From DATAUD01 sp035511075 (GTDB lineage Bacteria; Verrucomicrobiota; Verrucomicrobiia; Limisphaerales; Palsa-1400), in contig DATKFW010000073.1 of NCBI GenBank assembly GCA_035511075.1, positions 14,708 to 78,707 of the forward strand: a DNA stretch of 64,000 nucleotides, read 5' to 3'. Shown piece by piece: positions 28,301 through 36,484 of this stretch (position 1 is its first letter; each line of letters opens with the position of its first letter). The notes under the pieces were generated by a model. The model did not search any database. It saw only the letters and a program-made list of their open reading frames with translations, and had not been told where the DNA came from. The translations under genes and the position numbers were made by a program.

Positions 28301-30348
28301 GACGTGCGCAGGATCGGGTGCCGCCCAGACAAACGGCGCAGGGCGGTTTCCAGTTTTTCGCGGTCCAATGACGCCTGGATGCGAAAGCTGAAGACATCGT
28401 GGTAGGCGGCCGAGAGAGGATTAAGCTCGTTATGGAAAAACATTCCCAATTGAAGGCGCGCGATGGGATAGGCGTCCTCGACGTCCGGCGGCAATTGGGC
28501 GCGGTCATCGGGGGAAATGAGGCCGAAGGCGCTCGTCCGCGGGGCGGCGTCGGGAGCCGCGCACGTGGCCGCGCAGGCGGCCATGCCGGCAACGGTCGGA
28601 TGTTCGAACATTTGCGACAGGGAAAGAATGAGGCCGTTTTGTTGGGCGCGCGAAAGGATGCTGATGCTGCGGATGGAATCGCCGCCCAACTCAAAGAAAT
28701 TATCAAGCGCGCCAACGTCCTTGACGCCCAAGACTTCGCTCCAGATGGCGGCCAACGTTTTCTCGGCGTCAGTGCGCGGCGGAACAAAGCTTTCGCCGAG
28801 GGCCGGACGTGAACCGTCGTAGGCGGGCAATGCGCGGCGGTCGACCTTGCCATTGGTCGTCAGCGTCAAGGATTTCAAGACCACGAACACCGCCGGGATC
28901 ATGTAATCGGGAATGAATTTACCGAGAAATTCCCGCAATTCCGTAATCGTCGGCGCATCCGAGGCCGGGACGATGTAGCCCACCAGTCGCTGGGTGGCGG
29001 CGCCGCCGTCTTGAAGGATGACGACGCTTTCGCGAATGGCGGGATGGCGGTTCAAGGCGGACTCGATTTCGCCCAATTCCACGCGGAAACCGCGAATCTT
29101 GATCTGATGGTCCATCCTGCCGAGGTATTCGAGTTCTCCACTGGCGGAATAGCGGGCCAAATCGCCGCTGCGATACATTCGCGCGCCGGGCTGGCTGGAG
29201 AATGGATCGGGGAGGAAGCGGCGCTTCGTCAGATCGTCGCGATTCCTGTAACCACGCGCGACGCCGTCGCCGCCGACGCAGATTTCGCCCACTTCGCCGC
29301 GCGGGACGGGATTGAGATTTTCATCGACGAGATAGATTTGCAGGTCCGGAATTGGAACACCGATGACGCTGCCCACGCCGCTGTCCAAATCGGCCCTGGT
29401 AATAACGCGATAGGAGGAATGGACGGTGGTTTCGGTGATGCCGTACATGTTGACGACGCGCGGGAGTTGATCGCCATGGCGGTCAAACCACGGTTTCAAA
29501 CTTTGCAATTCGAGGGCTTCACCGGCGCAAATCACATAGCGCAGGTCCAACGGGGCCGGAGATGGCATTGTGGTTTCGGCGGCGATTAACTGGCGGAAGG
29601 CCGACGGGGTTTGGTTGAGGACGGTGACCTTTTCCCGCGCGAGCAATCGATGGAAATCGTGCGGCGAACGGCTCACCAGGAAGGGCACGATAACCAGGCG
29701 CCCGCCAAAGAGCAGGGAGCCCCAGAGTTCCCAAACCGACACATCGAAGGCGTAGGAATGAAACAAGGGCCAAACGTCGGTTGGATTGAATTGATACCAG
29801 GGTTGGGTCTCTTTGAGCAATCGCAGGACGTTGTGGTGCGTCACGATGACGCCCTTGGGCCGGCCCGTTGAGCCTGAAGTGTAAATGATATAGGCGGCGT
29901 TTTCGCGGGAGGCGGCGTTTGGGCGGGGTGAGGCCGGCTCGGCGGAAATATCGTCGCGGTCCAGGCAGACCACTTTGGCGGCGCTTGAGGGGAGTTGCGG
30001 GAGCAGGGAGAGTTGCGTCACCACAACCGGCGCGGCCGTATCTTCGAGCATGAAGGCGAGGCGATCCCTGGGATAGGAAAGGTCCATGGGCACATAACAA
30101 CCGCCGGCCTTCAAGACGCCGAGAATGGCGACGACCATATCCAACGAACGTTCCAGGAACAGGGCGACGGGGACTTCCGGGCCAACGCCCAGCTTGATCA
30201 AACGATGCGCCAATTGATTGGCCCGTTCGTTCAAGGAGCGATAAGACAGTGATTGGGCCTCGAGGTTGACGGCGACGGCGTCCGGCTGGCGGTCCGCCTG
30301 CCATTCAAATGCACCGGCCAGGGTGTTGGCTTGAAGGAAATCTTGCAT
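25303..30348 (-). CDS. Initiating NRPS (A-T-C-A-T), predicted Thr-like then Gly
   Basis: A 1681-residue synthetase. It starts directly with an A domain (about 10-510, YTSGSTGRPKG near 160), so it is the loading module. T1 (525-595, FELGGDSIRS), C (620-1060, starting YPIARLQLGMFFH, HHVCLDGWS near 760), A2 (1080-1580) and T2 (1585-1655, LGADSLSA) follow. The A1 pocket reads DVWNIAMVH, two positions away from the threonine code DFWNIGMVH. A2 reads DILQLGFIW, one position from the glycine code DILQLGLIW. The GGDS-type carrier and the LQxGMxFH-type C domain resemble those found around epimerases, yet no E domain is present. The ATG at 30348 is preferred; an in-frame start 13 codons upstream is possible. 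This is the first gene of the operon. Confidence 0.92.
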   Translation of the reverse strand: MQDFLQANTLAGAFEWQADRQPDAVAVNLEAQSLSYRSLNERANQLAHRLIKLGVGPEVPVALFLERSLDMVVAILGVLKAGGCYVPMDLSYPRDRLAFMLEDTAAPVVVTQLSLLPQLPSSAAKVVCLDRDDISAEPASPRPNAASRENAAYIIYTSGSTGRPKGVIVTHHNVLRLLKETQPWYQFNPTDVWPLFHSYAFDVSVWELWGSLLFGGRLVIVPFLVSRSPHDFHRLLAREKVTVLNQTPSAFRQLIAAETTMPSPAPLDLRYVICAGEALELQSLKPWFDRHGDQLPRVVNMYGITETTVHSSYRVITRADLDSGVGSVIGVPIPDLQIYLVDENLNPVPRGEVGEICVGGDGVARGYRNRDDLTKRRFLPDPFSSQPGARMYRSGDLARYSASGELEYLGRMDHQIKIRGFRVELGEIESALNRHPAIRESVVILQDGGAATQRLVGYIVPASDAPTITELREFLGKFIPDYMIPAVFVVLKSLTLTTNGKVDRRALPAYDGSRPALGESFVPPRTDAEKTLAAIWSEVLGVKDVGALDNFFELGGDSIRSISILSRAQQNGLILSLSQMFEHPTVAGMAACAATCAAPDAAPRTSAFGLISPDDRAQLPPDVEDAYPIARLQLGMFFHNELNPLSAAYHDVFSFRIQASLDREKLETALRRLSGRHPILRTSFHIAGFSEPLQLVHRQAPVHLTVEDLRQATVATRENRVVEWIKKEKRTPFDASAAPLLRFHAQWHDERSFQFIVSFHHVCLDGWSLAAVLTEIFQDYSALQNGTGQSIPPPRAAYRDFIALEKEALAAIDTRRFWAAQLADASLQTLPRWPRSLCAGGHEQQRGPEIILDANTLDGLKQLARLAGVPLKSVLLAAHQRVMALLYGQADVTSGLLCNGRPEEIDGEKVIGLFLNTLPFRMQLTGGSWLDLVKRTFSAEQKIAPHRRFPLSEVHRVNGGRAVFEAAFDFVHFHVYNNLDGCAGIDLREGCYFEANDLAAFTTFMLDAPGARLELHIDYDPNKLCRQQIEEMSAYYTNTLRAMALEPNARYDQFSPLSQTEADTMLVGWNQTAEDYPRTRCIHELFEARVSESPGAPALTVGNDTWTYAQLNSQADHAARRLNELQAGPGALVAICADRSAEMLAGLLGILKAGAAYVPLDPAFPRDRLAFMLEDAKVAVLLTQQKWVDTLPTTSARILFIDAPEDGTPTAPVSPARAPTPQDLAYVIYTSGSTGKPKGVAVSHQAVVNLLVSAGNIIGFTPQDNLLGVTTLSFDIAGLELFLPLTRGGRLTLAPQEVVSDGARLAALIESSGATVMQATPSTWRLLIESGWRGKKDLRVLCGGEAVSRTLADELLARTGALWNFYGPTETTIWSTAWKVVPGEPISIGRPLANTQLYILDPNLAPVPVGTAGELHIGGEGLARGYLGRPELTAEKFVANPFGKVPGARLYKTGDWARFLPDGRVECLGRMDQQVKIRGFRIELGEIESILRQHPGIANAVVTARESQSGGKRLVGFLVSNNGPPSLLELRDFVRSRLPAYMVPAQFVLLPEFPLTPNGKIDLRRLPAPEESAVSVKAYVAPTDEHEKALAEIWQDVLALKQVSIQDDVFALGADSLSATRAFARINRRFGIDLPLRAVFEQPTIAALAVLARNAKQGATRRPPIAPRRSRVVRAAESARL

Positions 30349-30511
30349 GAATTTTAAAAAAACTGCCTTCAGGATAAGTTGCGGCACCGGAAATCAAATA
30401 GGGCCTTCAACCCACGGTGCTTTTCCGCGGAATAGGGAGGCATGTCCCCCATTGGCGAATTGGTGAGCGGACTCTAGAGTTTCGCCGGGCAAAAAAAAGA
30501 GGATAACGATT
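30349..30511. promoter_or_regulatory. Divergent promoter region of the NRPS operon
   Basis: About 160 bases between the divergent NRPS1 and the secreted-protein gene. It must hold the promoter of the whole minus-strand NRPS operon. A Shine-Dalgarno AGAGGA at 30498-30503 serves the rightward gene at 8 bases spacing. I could not identify -35/-10 elements or an operator with confidence. Confidence 0.5.
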
Positions 30512-31231
30512 ATGAACATGAATAAACGACTAATACTAACTGCAATTATCGGTTTCGGATCCACGATGCTGGCCCTGGCGCAGGCGCCGTATGACCAATA
30601 CTTAATGTCATGGGCCGCCACGGGCTATACCACCAACGCAAACGGCAGAGTCATCACCATTACAGAGGGAGGGAAGGATTTTATCGACAGGGTGGCCGCG
30701 GACAACGGGCTGAACCCGGCGGATCTCGTGTTTGTGTATCGCGCTGAAAAGCGCGACATGGCCGTCGTTTACCGTTCCACCGGCGCTTTTGTGGCCGACG
30801 TCTATCAAATGGAATATACGTTCACCGATGTCACAAATCCCACTGACACGGGCACGTACCGGCAAGCCTTTTTGAATGACGAGTACCATACCAACGCCAC
30901 CGGTTCGACCTTCGGAATCGAAACCAAAACCGTCAATAAGGAGGGCAATATCACCTCTTACTTGTATCACGGCACTTTCCAGTATGCGATGCCCGGCCCG
31001 CCAACGCCGCTTGATCCGGAGGTCAACACGGTCTGGTGCGGCAGTTTCATAACAGGCGCCCGCATACCTTACACGCTGCCGATCACCTCGCTTGACTTAA
31101 AGCAAAGCCATCCGAACGTTCAAGAGGCGCGAGTCACTCCCAAACGGCACTATGGCAGGCGAGGCGGGGAACTGCTGGGGATTCACCGCGCGCTCGACTT
31201 GCCGACCCACAAGATCAATGATCCGGTGTGA
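30512..31231 (+). CDS. Secreted hypothetical protein
   Basis: A 239-residue protein with an N-terminal signal peptide (KRLILTAIIGFGSTMLALAQA) and a mature part rich in Thr, Tyr and Asn. I recognise no family. A good Shine-Dalgarno (AGAGGA) supports the ATG at 30512. The last ~40 residues are basic and unlike the preceding part, which could mean that the original gene ended earlier or was rearranged at its 3' end. The stop codon overlaps the GTG start of the DUF4202 gene. It is divergent from the NRPS operon, with no sign of a functional link. Confidence 0.6.
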   Translation: MNMNKRLILTAIIGFGSTMLALAQAPYDQYLMSWAATGYTTNANGRVITITEGGKDFIDRVAADNGLNPADLVFVYRAEKRDMAVVYRSTGAFVADVYQMEYTFTDVTNPTDTGTYRQAFLNDEYHTNATGSTFGIETKTVNKEGNITSYLYHGTFQYAMPGPPTPLDPEVNTVWCGSFITGARIPYTLPITSLDLKQSHPNVQEARVTPKRHYGRRGGELLGIHRALDLPTHKINDPV

Positions 31232-31818
31232 ACGATGGATGTTCCTCCTTCCAGAAGGCTGTTGAAAAGTTCGATGCCGAGAATGCGCGCGATCCGAACA
31301 TGGAAATGGCCGACGGCGCGAGCCATCCACGCGAATGGCTCTACGCCCGGCGACTGACGGACTGGGTGTTGAAATTGGCGCCGGAAGCTTCGGAAGTACT
31401 GCGCCTCGCGGCGCGTTGCCAGCACATTTGCCGGTGGATGATTCCGCGCAGTTCGCAGCCGATGACGCGCGCCGGCTATTTGCGCTGGCGCAATGAGCTC
31501 AAGCAGTTTCACGCGCGCAAATCAGGCGAGATTTTGCGCGAGGCGGGCTATTCCGACGATGTGATCACCCGCGTGCAGGAACTGAACATGAAGAAGAATT
31601 TTCCGGATGATCCCGAGAGCCGGATTCTGGAGGACGCGTTGTGCCTGGTTTTCCTGGAATTTCAATTTGCGGACCTGGCCCGAAAAACTGCCGAGGACAA
31701 AATAATCAACGCCACGCGCAAGACCTGGCATAAGATGACTCCCGGCGCGCGCGAACGGGCTTTGTTATTGCCGCTGGGTGAAGAGGAAAAAGCGGTGATT
31801 GAGCGGGCGTTGGGGTGA
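31228..31818 (+). CDS. DUF4202 family protein
   Basis: A 196-residue protein with the layout of the DUF4202 family: FQKAVEKFDAENARDPN at the start, HPREWLYARRLTDWVLKL, RLAARCQHICRWMIPR, then a segment ending EDALCLVFLEFQF and a final TWHKMTPGARERAL. The His and Asp/Glu residues in HPREW, CQHICRW and LEDALCLVFLE look like an HD-type metal site. The family's function is not established. The GTG at 31228 is chosen because it gives the family's normal N-terminus; its codons overlap the preceding stop. Confidence 0.8.
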   Translation: MNDGCSSFQKAVEKFDAENARDPNMEMADGASHPREWLYARRLTDWVLKLAPEASEVLRLAARCQHICRWMIPRSSQPMTRAGYLRWRNELKQFHARKSGEILREAGYSDDVITRVQELNMKKNFPDDPESRILEDALCLVFLEFQFADLARKTAEDKIINATRKTWHKMTPGARERALLLPLGEEEKAVIERALG

Positions 31819-31825
31819 GCGGAGC

Positions 31826-31868
31826 GCGCGGACATGTCCGCGCTTTGAAAGCTGCGACATGTCGCAGC
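31826..31868. repeat. Two adjacent perfect 18-bp palindromes
   Basis: GCGCGGACATGTCCGCGC at 31826-31843 and GCTGCGACATGTCGCAGC at 31851-31868, both centred on ACATGT and 7 bases apart. They lie between two convergent genes and could form hairpins that end transcription from either side. The shared core and differing arms suggest copies of a dispersed extragenic palindrome family. Confidence 0.65.
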
Positions 31869-31882
31869 AAAATGGATTTCTG

Positions 31883-32662
31883 TTATTTTGGGCGGCGGAA
31901 TACTTTGAAGGTCGCGGCTTGATCGACGGATTTGATCACCAGTTCGTCGATGTTCACGTGCGCGGGACGTGAAGCCACCCAGACCAGGGTTTCGGCCACG
32001 TCCTCGGCCTCCAACGGGTGCGTGCCTTCGTAAACTTTGTCCGCCCTGGCGGTGTCGCCCTTGAAACGGACGGCGGAAAACTCGGTCCGGGCCATGCCGG
32101 GATCGATGGAGCTAATGCGGATGCCGGTGCCGTTTAACTCCAGGCGCAGGACCTGGGTGATTTTCAATTCACCGGCTTTGGCCGCGCAGTAGTCCGCTCC
32201 ACCTTCGTAGGCAAAACGGCCCGCGACGGAACCGATGTTTAATATGGAACTGCCGGCATCCCTGGGCATCAAGGGCAAGACGGCGCGCGTCACGCGCAGC
32301 AGCCCCAGGACATTGGTTTGAAGGGTCGTTTCCCAATCTTCGTCGCGGCCGTTGGCCACCGATTGCAGACCATGCGCGCCGCCGGCATTGTTGATGAGGA
32401 CATCGACGGCGCTGGTTTTGGCGCGCGCCCATTTGACGAAATCCTCGACGCTGGGCGTTTGGGAGACGTCCATGGGATGGACGTGGGCCTGGGGCGCGCC
32501 TGCCTGGAGGGCTTCGGCGGCGACGGATTCGAGGCGGTCAAGGCGGCGGGCGCCCAGCAGGAGATTGCAATGTTGCGCGCCAAAAGCGCGGGCCGAAGCG
32601 GCTCCGAAACCGCTGGAAGCGCCGGTGATCAAAACCCATTTGCCAGCAAGCGAAAACGACAT
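31883..32662 (-). CDS. Short-chain dehydrogenase/reductase (YdfG-like)
   Basis: A 259-residue classical SDR. The Rossmann cofactor motif TGASSGFGAAS is at the N-terminus. GARRLDRL after strand 2 supports NADP(H) preference. NNAGG, the catalytic Ser in NIGSVAG and the YCAAK Tyr-Lys pair are all present. SSIDPGMARTEFSAVRFKGD and the C-terminal HVNIDELVIK resemble YdfG-type enzymes, which oxidise 3-hydroxy acids such as serine or 3-hydroxypropionate. Convergent with the DUF4202 gene and divergent from the sigma factor gene. The true substrate is uncertain. Confidence 0.87.
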   Translation of the reverse strand: MSFSLAGKWVLITGASSGFGAASARAFGAQHCNLLLGARRLDRLESVAAEALQAGAPQAHVHPMDVSQTPSVEDFVKWARAKTSAVDVLINNAGGAHGLQSVANGRDEDWETTLQTNVLGLLRVTRAVLPLMPRDAGSSILNIGSVAGRFAYEGGADYCAAKAGELKITQVLRLELNGTGIRISSIDPGMARTEFSAVRFKGDTARADKVYEGTHPLEAEDVAETLVWVASRPAHVNIDELVIKSVDQAATFKVFRRPK

Positions 32663-32769
32663 GAATCACCATTAACACAAGCGGGCCGGTCCGCATAGCG
32701 GTCAGTGGTTCGGGAGGGATTTTGCGAAGCTGGCCTTTTGCCTTCGATTCACTAAAGTATCCGGTTGAA

Positions 32770-33390
32770 ATGATCTCGGAGACGGAAGCGCAATTGATCG
32801 CCCGCTGCCGGCGAGGCGATGCCCAGGCTTGGGACGCGCTTTTTGATCTGCATTACGCGGCGGCGGCGCGTTTCGTCTTCCAGTTGTCCCCCTCCTTTTC
32901 AGTCGAGGACGTCGAGGAGGTTTGCCAGGAGGCGTTTCTGGCTGTCATTAAGAATATTGATTCGTTCAGTGGCGGCAGCCGGCTCCAAACGTGGATATTT
33001 CGCATCGCGGCAAACAAGGCGCGCGATTATTGGCAACGCAACCAGGCGGCCAAACGCGGCGGCGGCCAGAACCTCGTGTCGCTGCAGACGGAGAACACGG
33101 AGGACGGCCAGCCACTGCAGGTTTCCAGCCCGCTTCCGACGCCGGACGCGATATTGCTGCGCGCCGAGCGCGCGGCGCAATTGGGAGTGGCGCTGGACCA
33201 ATTGGACGGGCCGTGCCGCGAGGTGATTGACCTTCGTTATTTTGCCGATTTGAGCTACGAGGAAATCGCCGCGGAACTGAAATTGAATCCCAAGACGGTG
33301 AGTTCCCGCTTGAGCAAGTGCCTGGACCGACTCGAGAAGATCGCGATCGAGGTGTTTGGCGGGAAGAATCCAGCGACTTTTACCGTCTAA
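32770..33390 (+). CDS. ECF-type RNA polymerase sigma factor
   Basis: A 206-residue sigma-70 family protein. Region 2 (about residues 20-95) includes ALFDLHYAAAARFVF, the VEEVCQEAFLAVIKNIDSF core-binding helix and TWIFRIAANKARDYWQRN for the -10 element. A linker of about 50 residues follows, then region 4 (about 140-195) with CREVIDLRYFADLSYEEIAAEL and the helix KTVSSRLSKCLDRL for the -35 element. The ATG at 32770 is preferred to an earlier one because it starts close to region 2. The next gene begins 5 bases downstream and encodes a likely membrane anti-sigma factor. Confidence 0.88.
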   Translation: MISETEAQLIARCRRGDAQAWDALFDLHYAAAARFVFQLSPSFSVEDVEEVCQEAFLAVIKNIDSFSGGSRLQTWIFRIAANKARDYWQRNQAAKRGGGQNLVSLQTENTEDGQPLQVSSPLPTPDAILLRAERAAQLGVALDQLDGPCREVIDLRYFADLSYEEIAAELKLNPKTVSSRLSKCLDRLEKIAIEVFGGKNPATFTV

Positions 33391-33395
33391 TAGTA

Positions 33396-34370
33396 ATGCC
33401 GTTGCCGGAGCCAAACAAAGAAATGGAAGACCTGCTCAGGGCCTATGCAAAGAAGCGCCGTGAGCAGGGGCGGCAGGAACTGCCTTCCGAGTTGGGCGCG
33501 GCGTCGCGGCGGATGCTGCACGAAGAGGCGCGGCGCGCGTTCGGAAACGGGCGGCGGGAGGGGGGCGGCGTCGCGGCGTGGCGCTGGCTGGCGTCGCAGT
33601 GGCCGCGGCTTGCGCTGGGCGGAGGGCTGGCGGCGCTGTTGATTTTGGTCGTTGCCCGGAGCGCCCCGCCCGTTGCGACGCGAACGCCGGCGGCGATGCC
33701 GGTCTCCGGAACCGCCGCGCAGATGCTCTCTTCCCGCAGCTCCTTCCAGGCAAACCTCCGAGGGAAAAGCCTGGGGCAGCAGTTCGTGCAGGTGAACAAT
33801 GGCATGCAGTCGCGCAATGGAGCGTCTGTTGGAGGAAATGTCCTGGCGACGTTTCAGATGGAGCGCCAGGGACAGAACGTCCTTGTTATTGACGGCGACG
33901 GCTCGGTTTACAGAGGAAGGGTACTTGAACCTGAAGCCGCGAAGAAAGGCGTTGCTCCAAAGGATCAGAGCATTGTCTATGATAAATTGAGCGAGGCCGG
34001 CGAGGATTTCGATAAGACGGCGAATTATTCCTTTGAAGTGAGCGGCAGGAATAATGGCTTGCAGCAGAACGTGGTGTTCATTGGAAACGTGCTGCAAATG
34101 CCGCAGGCCGCGACAACCGCAGCGGGCGCCCCAAGCGGGGCGGCGGGCGGAGGCGGCGCCCCGGTGGCTTCCGAGCAACAACCGGTCGAGGGGCAATTGG
34201 CGGGGCGAGGCCGGGCGTACGGAGCAGGGGCGTCACGGAATCCGGGGCTGTCAAATCAAATTCAAGCTGGAGCGAGACAACAAGTCCAACAGGTCCTTCG
34301 GATCACCGGCAAAGTGCAAGTCGAGGGCGGGGGCGGATTTGAAATCGAGGCGCAGCCGCCCGGGCCGTAG
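33396..34370 (+). CDS. Putative membrane anti-sigma factor
   Basis: A 324-residue protein with a charged cytoplasmic N-terminus (about residues 1-65, helices rich in Arg and Glu), one membrane helix (WPRLALGGGLAALLILVVARS) and a long extracytoplasmic part ending in a Gly/Ala/Gln-rich stretch. This layout, and the position 5 bases after the sigma factor, suggest it holds that sigma factor at the membrane. No zinc-finger HxxxCxxC motif is visible, so it would be a non-ZAS type. The start at 33396 follows an in-frame stop-rich stretch and fits the spacing. The function is inferred from context only. Confidence 0.6.
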   Translation: MPLPEPNKEMEDLLRAYAKKRREQGRQELPSELGAASRRMLHEEARRAFGNGRREGGGVAAWRWLASQWPRLALGGGLAALLILVVARSAPPVATRTPAAMPVSGTAAQMLSSRSSFQANLRGKSLGQQFVQVNNGMQSRNGASVGGNVLATFQMERQGQNVLVIDGDGSVYRGRVLEPEAAKKGVAPKDQSIVYDKLSEAGEDFDKTANYSFEVSGRNNGLQQNVVFIGNVLQMPQAATTAAGAPSGAAGGGGAPVASEQQPVEGQLAGRGRAYGAGASRNPGLSNQIQAGARQQVQQVLRITGKVQVEGGGGFEIEAQPPGP

Positions 34371-34377
34371 CGAGTCC

Positions 34378-36072
34378 ATGCGATTGTTCAAAAATGGGTG
34401 GTGCTGCGCGTTGATTGGGCTGTTCACTTTATTGTTATGGGGCCAGACGACACGCTACGCCTTTGTGTGGGATGACCAGATCTATATTGCTCAAAACATG
34501 AGCATCCGTTCGCTGGCCAATATCCCAAAGATATTTTGCCGAATGGACGCGCAATCCTCGGAGCGCCCATCGATATCCTACCGGCCACTGCGCAATACGG
34601 TTTACGCGTTGCTCCGCGCGTTGGGAGGGCGCCCGACGCCTCAACCGTGGATTTTTCACCTGGCCAATGTGCTGTGGCACGGGACGGCGGCGGTGCTGCT
34701 GTTCCTGGTCGCTTCAATGTTGTGCGAGCGGCTCACTGGCGGCGTCTCGGGGCTGTCGCGATTGGCGGCGCTGTGGATTGGGCTGAGTTTTGCGGCGCAT
34801 CCGGTCAACTCGGAGGCTGTTTGTTGGGCGAAGTGCATGGACGATTTGATGGCGGGTGTTTTTGTGCTGGCGGCGGCGAGGTCGCTCTTAAAATGGAAGC
34901 CGGGGGGGCGCGGATATGTAGCGGCCGTTGTGTGGTTTCTTCTGGCGGTGTTCTCGAAGGAATCGGCGGTGCCGTTCGCGCTGGCGGTGATATTCATCCT
35001 TCACGGTTTTCACAAACTGCCATGGCGGCGGAGCCTGAAGCTGGCCGCGCCGTTTTTGCTGGTGGCAGTCTTTTATGCCGTCTGCCAGCGCCTGGTCATG
35101 GGACGATCGAGCCAGTGCCCACCGTTGTCGGGATCTTACGCGCAAACCTTGATCGATATGTTTCCGGTCGGGGCGGAATACTTGCGGCTTCTGCTGGGCA
35201 TCCCGCCGTTTTGCGCGGATTACAACTTCATGGTAGGGGCGGCGCCACATTCGTTTTTTTCCGTGCCGGTGCTGGGAGGAGTGTTTCTGCTGCTGTTCTT
35301 CTGCGCGCTCTCGGCGTGGCTGTGGCGACGTCCGCAGTGGCGGCTGGCGGCATTCGGATTGGTTTGGACGGCGCTGTTCTTGCTGCCGGTTTCCAATCTT
35401 GTGCCGATGATGCAATACATGGCGGAACGGTTTCTTTATTTGCCGTTGATGGGTTTTTTGATGGCGCTGGGAGGCATGTTCTTGAATGTCTCGCGGGTGC
35501 GCGCGGGGCTGGCGGCGGCCGCGGCGGCGCTGATTGTCATCTGGACGGGCACGAGCCTGAGCCGAATGGGAATCTGGCGGGATGAACTCACATTGTTCCT
35601 GGGCACGGAACTGGAGCATCCGGGAATCAAACGCGTGGAACAAAACGCGGTGGGGGCGGTGTTGAGACTGCCGCTGATAACGGCGGGGCGGACGGCCAGG
35701 GAGTTATCGCCGGAGCAAGCCGGACCGATGATCGCCACACTGCAAAGGGCGAGGCAAATCTACCCGGAAAACGACGCGTTGACGACGCAACTTGGAATTA
35801 TCGAGATGAAAACGGGGCAGTTGCGGGAAGCGGTGGCGCTGCTGGAATTGGCGGTGAGGCAGAATCCCGGCTCGGCAGAGCGGTGGTACAATCTGGCCAG
35901 CATCGACCGGCTGGCCGGGCAGCCGCACAAAGCGCAGGAGGCGTGCGCCCAGGCGCTACGGCTCGATCCACAAGACCAGGAGGCACTGCATTTGCAATCG
36001 GAGCTTGCGCAGGACTTGAAAAGCGCGCCGGCCACTGAAGCGCCCGATGGAACGGGAAAGCCTAAACGCTAA
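34378..36072 (+). CDS. TMTC-like multi-pass membrane protein with C-terminal TPRs
   Basis: A 564-residue protein with about ten membrane helices (residues 8-400) and then TPR-like helices (about 450-555). Near the N-terminus YAFVWDDQIYI has the acidic pair typical of GT-C fold glycosyltransferases; SYRPL, HLANVLWHG and HPVNSEAVCW are also typical of the TMTC/O-mannosyltransferase-like group. The C-terminal QARQIYPENDAL and NPGSAERWYNLASIDRLAGQ segments are TPR units. It starts 7 bases after the putative anti-sigma gene and so may belong to the same operon. It could glycosylate exported proteins, but bacterial members are poorly characterised. Confidence 0.75.
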   Translation: MRLFKNGWCCALIGLFTLLLWGQTTRYAFVWDDQIYIAQNMSIRSLANIPKIFCRMDAQSSERPSISYRPLRNTVYALLRALGGRPTPQPWIFHLANVLWHGTAAVLLFLVASMLCERLTGGVSGLSRLAALWIGLSFAAHPVNSEAVCWAKCMDDLMAGVFVLAAARSLLKWKPGGRGYVAAVVWFLLAVFSKESAVPFALAVIFILHGFHKLPWRRSLKLAAPFLLVAVFYAVCQRLVMGRSSQCPPLSGSYAQTLIDMFPVGAEYLRLLLGIPPFCADYNFMVGAAPHSFFSVPVLGGVFLLLFFCALSAWLWRRPQWRLAAFGLVWTALFLLPVSNLVPMMQYMAERFLYLPLMGFLMALGGMFLNVSRVRAGLAAAAAALIVIWTGTSLSRMGIWRDELTLFLGTELEHPGIKRVEQNAVGAVLRLPLITAGRTARELSPEQAGPMIATLQRARQIYPENDALTTQLGIIEMKTGQLREAVALLELAVRQNPGSAERWYNLASIDRLAGQPHKAQEACAQALRLDPQDQEALHLQSELAQDLKSAPATEAPDGTGKPKR

Positions 36073-36107
36073 AGGCTGAACCAGGTCCTGGTAATCCGCG
36101 ATCTGCG

Positions 36108-36347
36108 TCAGTCCTGGCGCGGCGGGGTTTCGTTAAGGGTCAAGCCTGATGTCGCCGCCCGCTTGCGCTCTTCATCCGCCACAAGCTGGCGCAACTCCCC
36201 CGAGTTGCGAATGACGCGACCGGTCTGCGGATGCGCCAATTCCCACTGCTGAAGGTTTTCAACAAAGCGATCAACGTCATATCCGGCCTCGCGAGCGAGT
36301 TTGTCTTTGACGGCCCACAATTCATCAAGAATCGGATCAGGTTTCAT
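36108..36347 (-). CDS. Small hypothetical protein
   Basis: A 79-residue acidic protein beginning MKPDPILDELWAVKDKLAREAGYDVDRF. This pattern recurs in short bacterial proteins often found near toxin-antitoxin loci, but I know of no assigned function. No partner gene is adjacent. It is convergent with the TMTC-like gene. Confidence 0.6.
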   Translation of the reverse strand: MKPDPILDELWAVKDKLAREAGYDVDRFVENLQQWELAHPQTGRVIRNSGELRQLVADEERKRAATSGLTLNETPPRQD

Positions 36348-36484
36348 AAGATGATTCTCCCATCAGTTCAGCCGGCGTGCAAACCTTCGGTAATTTCCAG
36401 CCCAGGCGCTTGGGGGCGAATTTAGAGGAAAATCGTTAAATTTTGTTTGAGTGCGTCGCCGGTTTTGTTTCAAAGTAATGCGTC

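Noticed and set aside
11121..30348. Hidden MbtH-like, phosphopantetheinyl transferase or epimerase in the NRPS operon
   Set aside because: No small frame fits MbtH, no PPTase motif is visible, and no HHxxxDxxSW-type E domain follows any carrier.
33387..34196. 269-codon minus-strand frame opposite the putative anti-sigma gene
   Set aside because: The plus-strand product has a membrane helix and correct operon spacing; the antisense product is Arg/Pro-rich noise.
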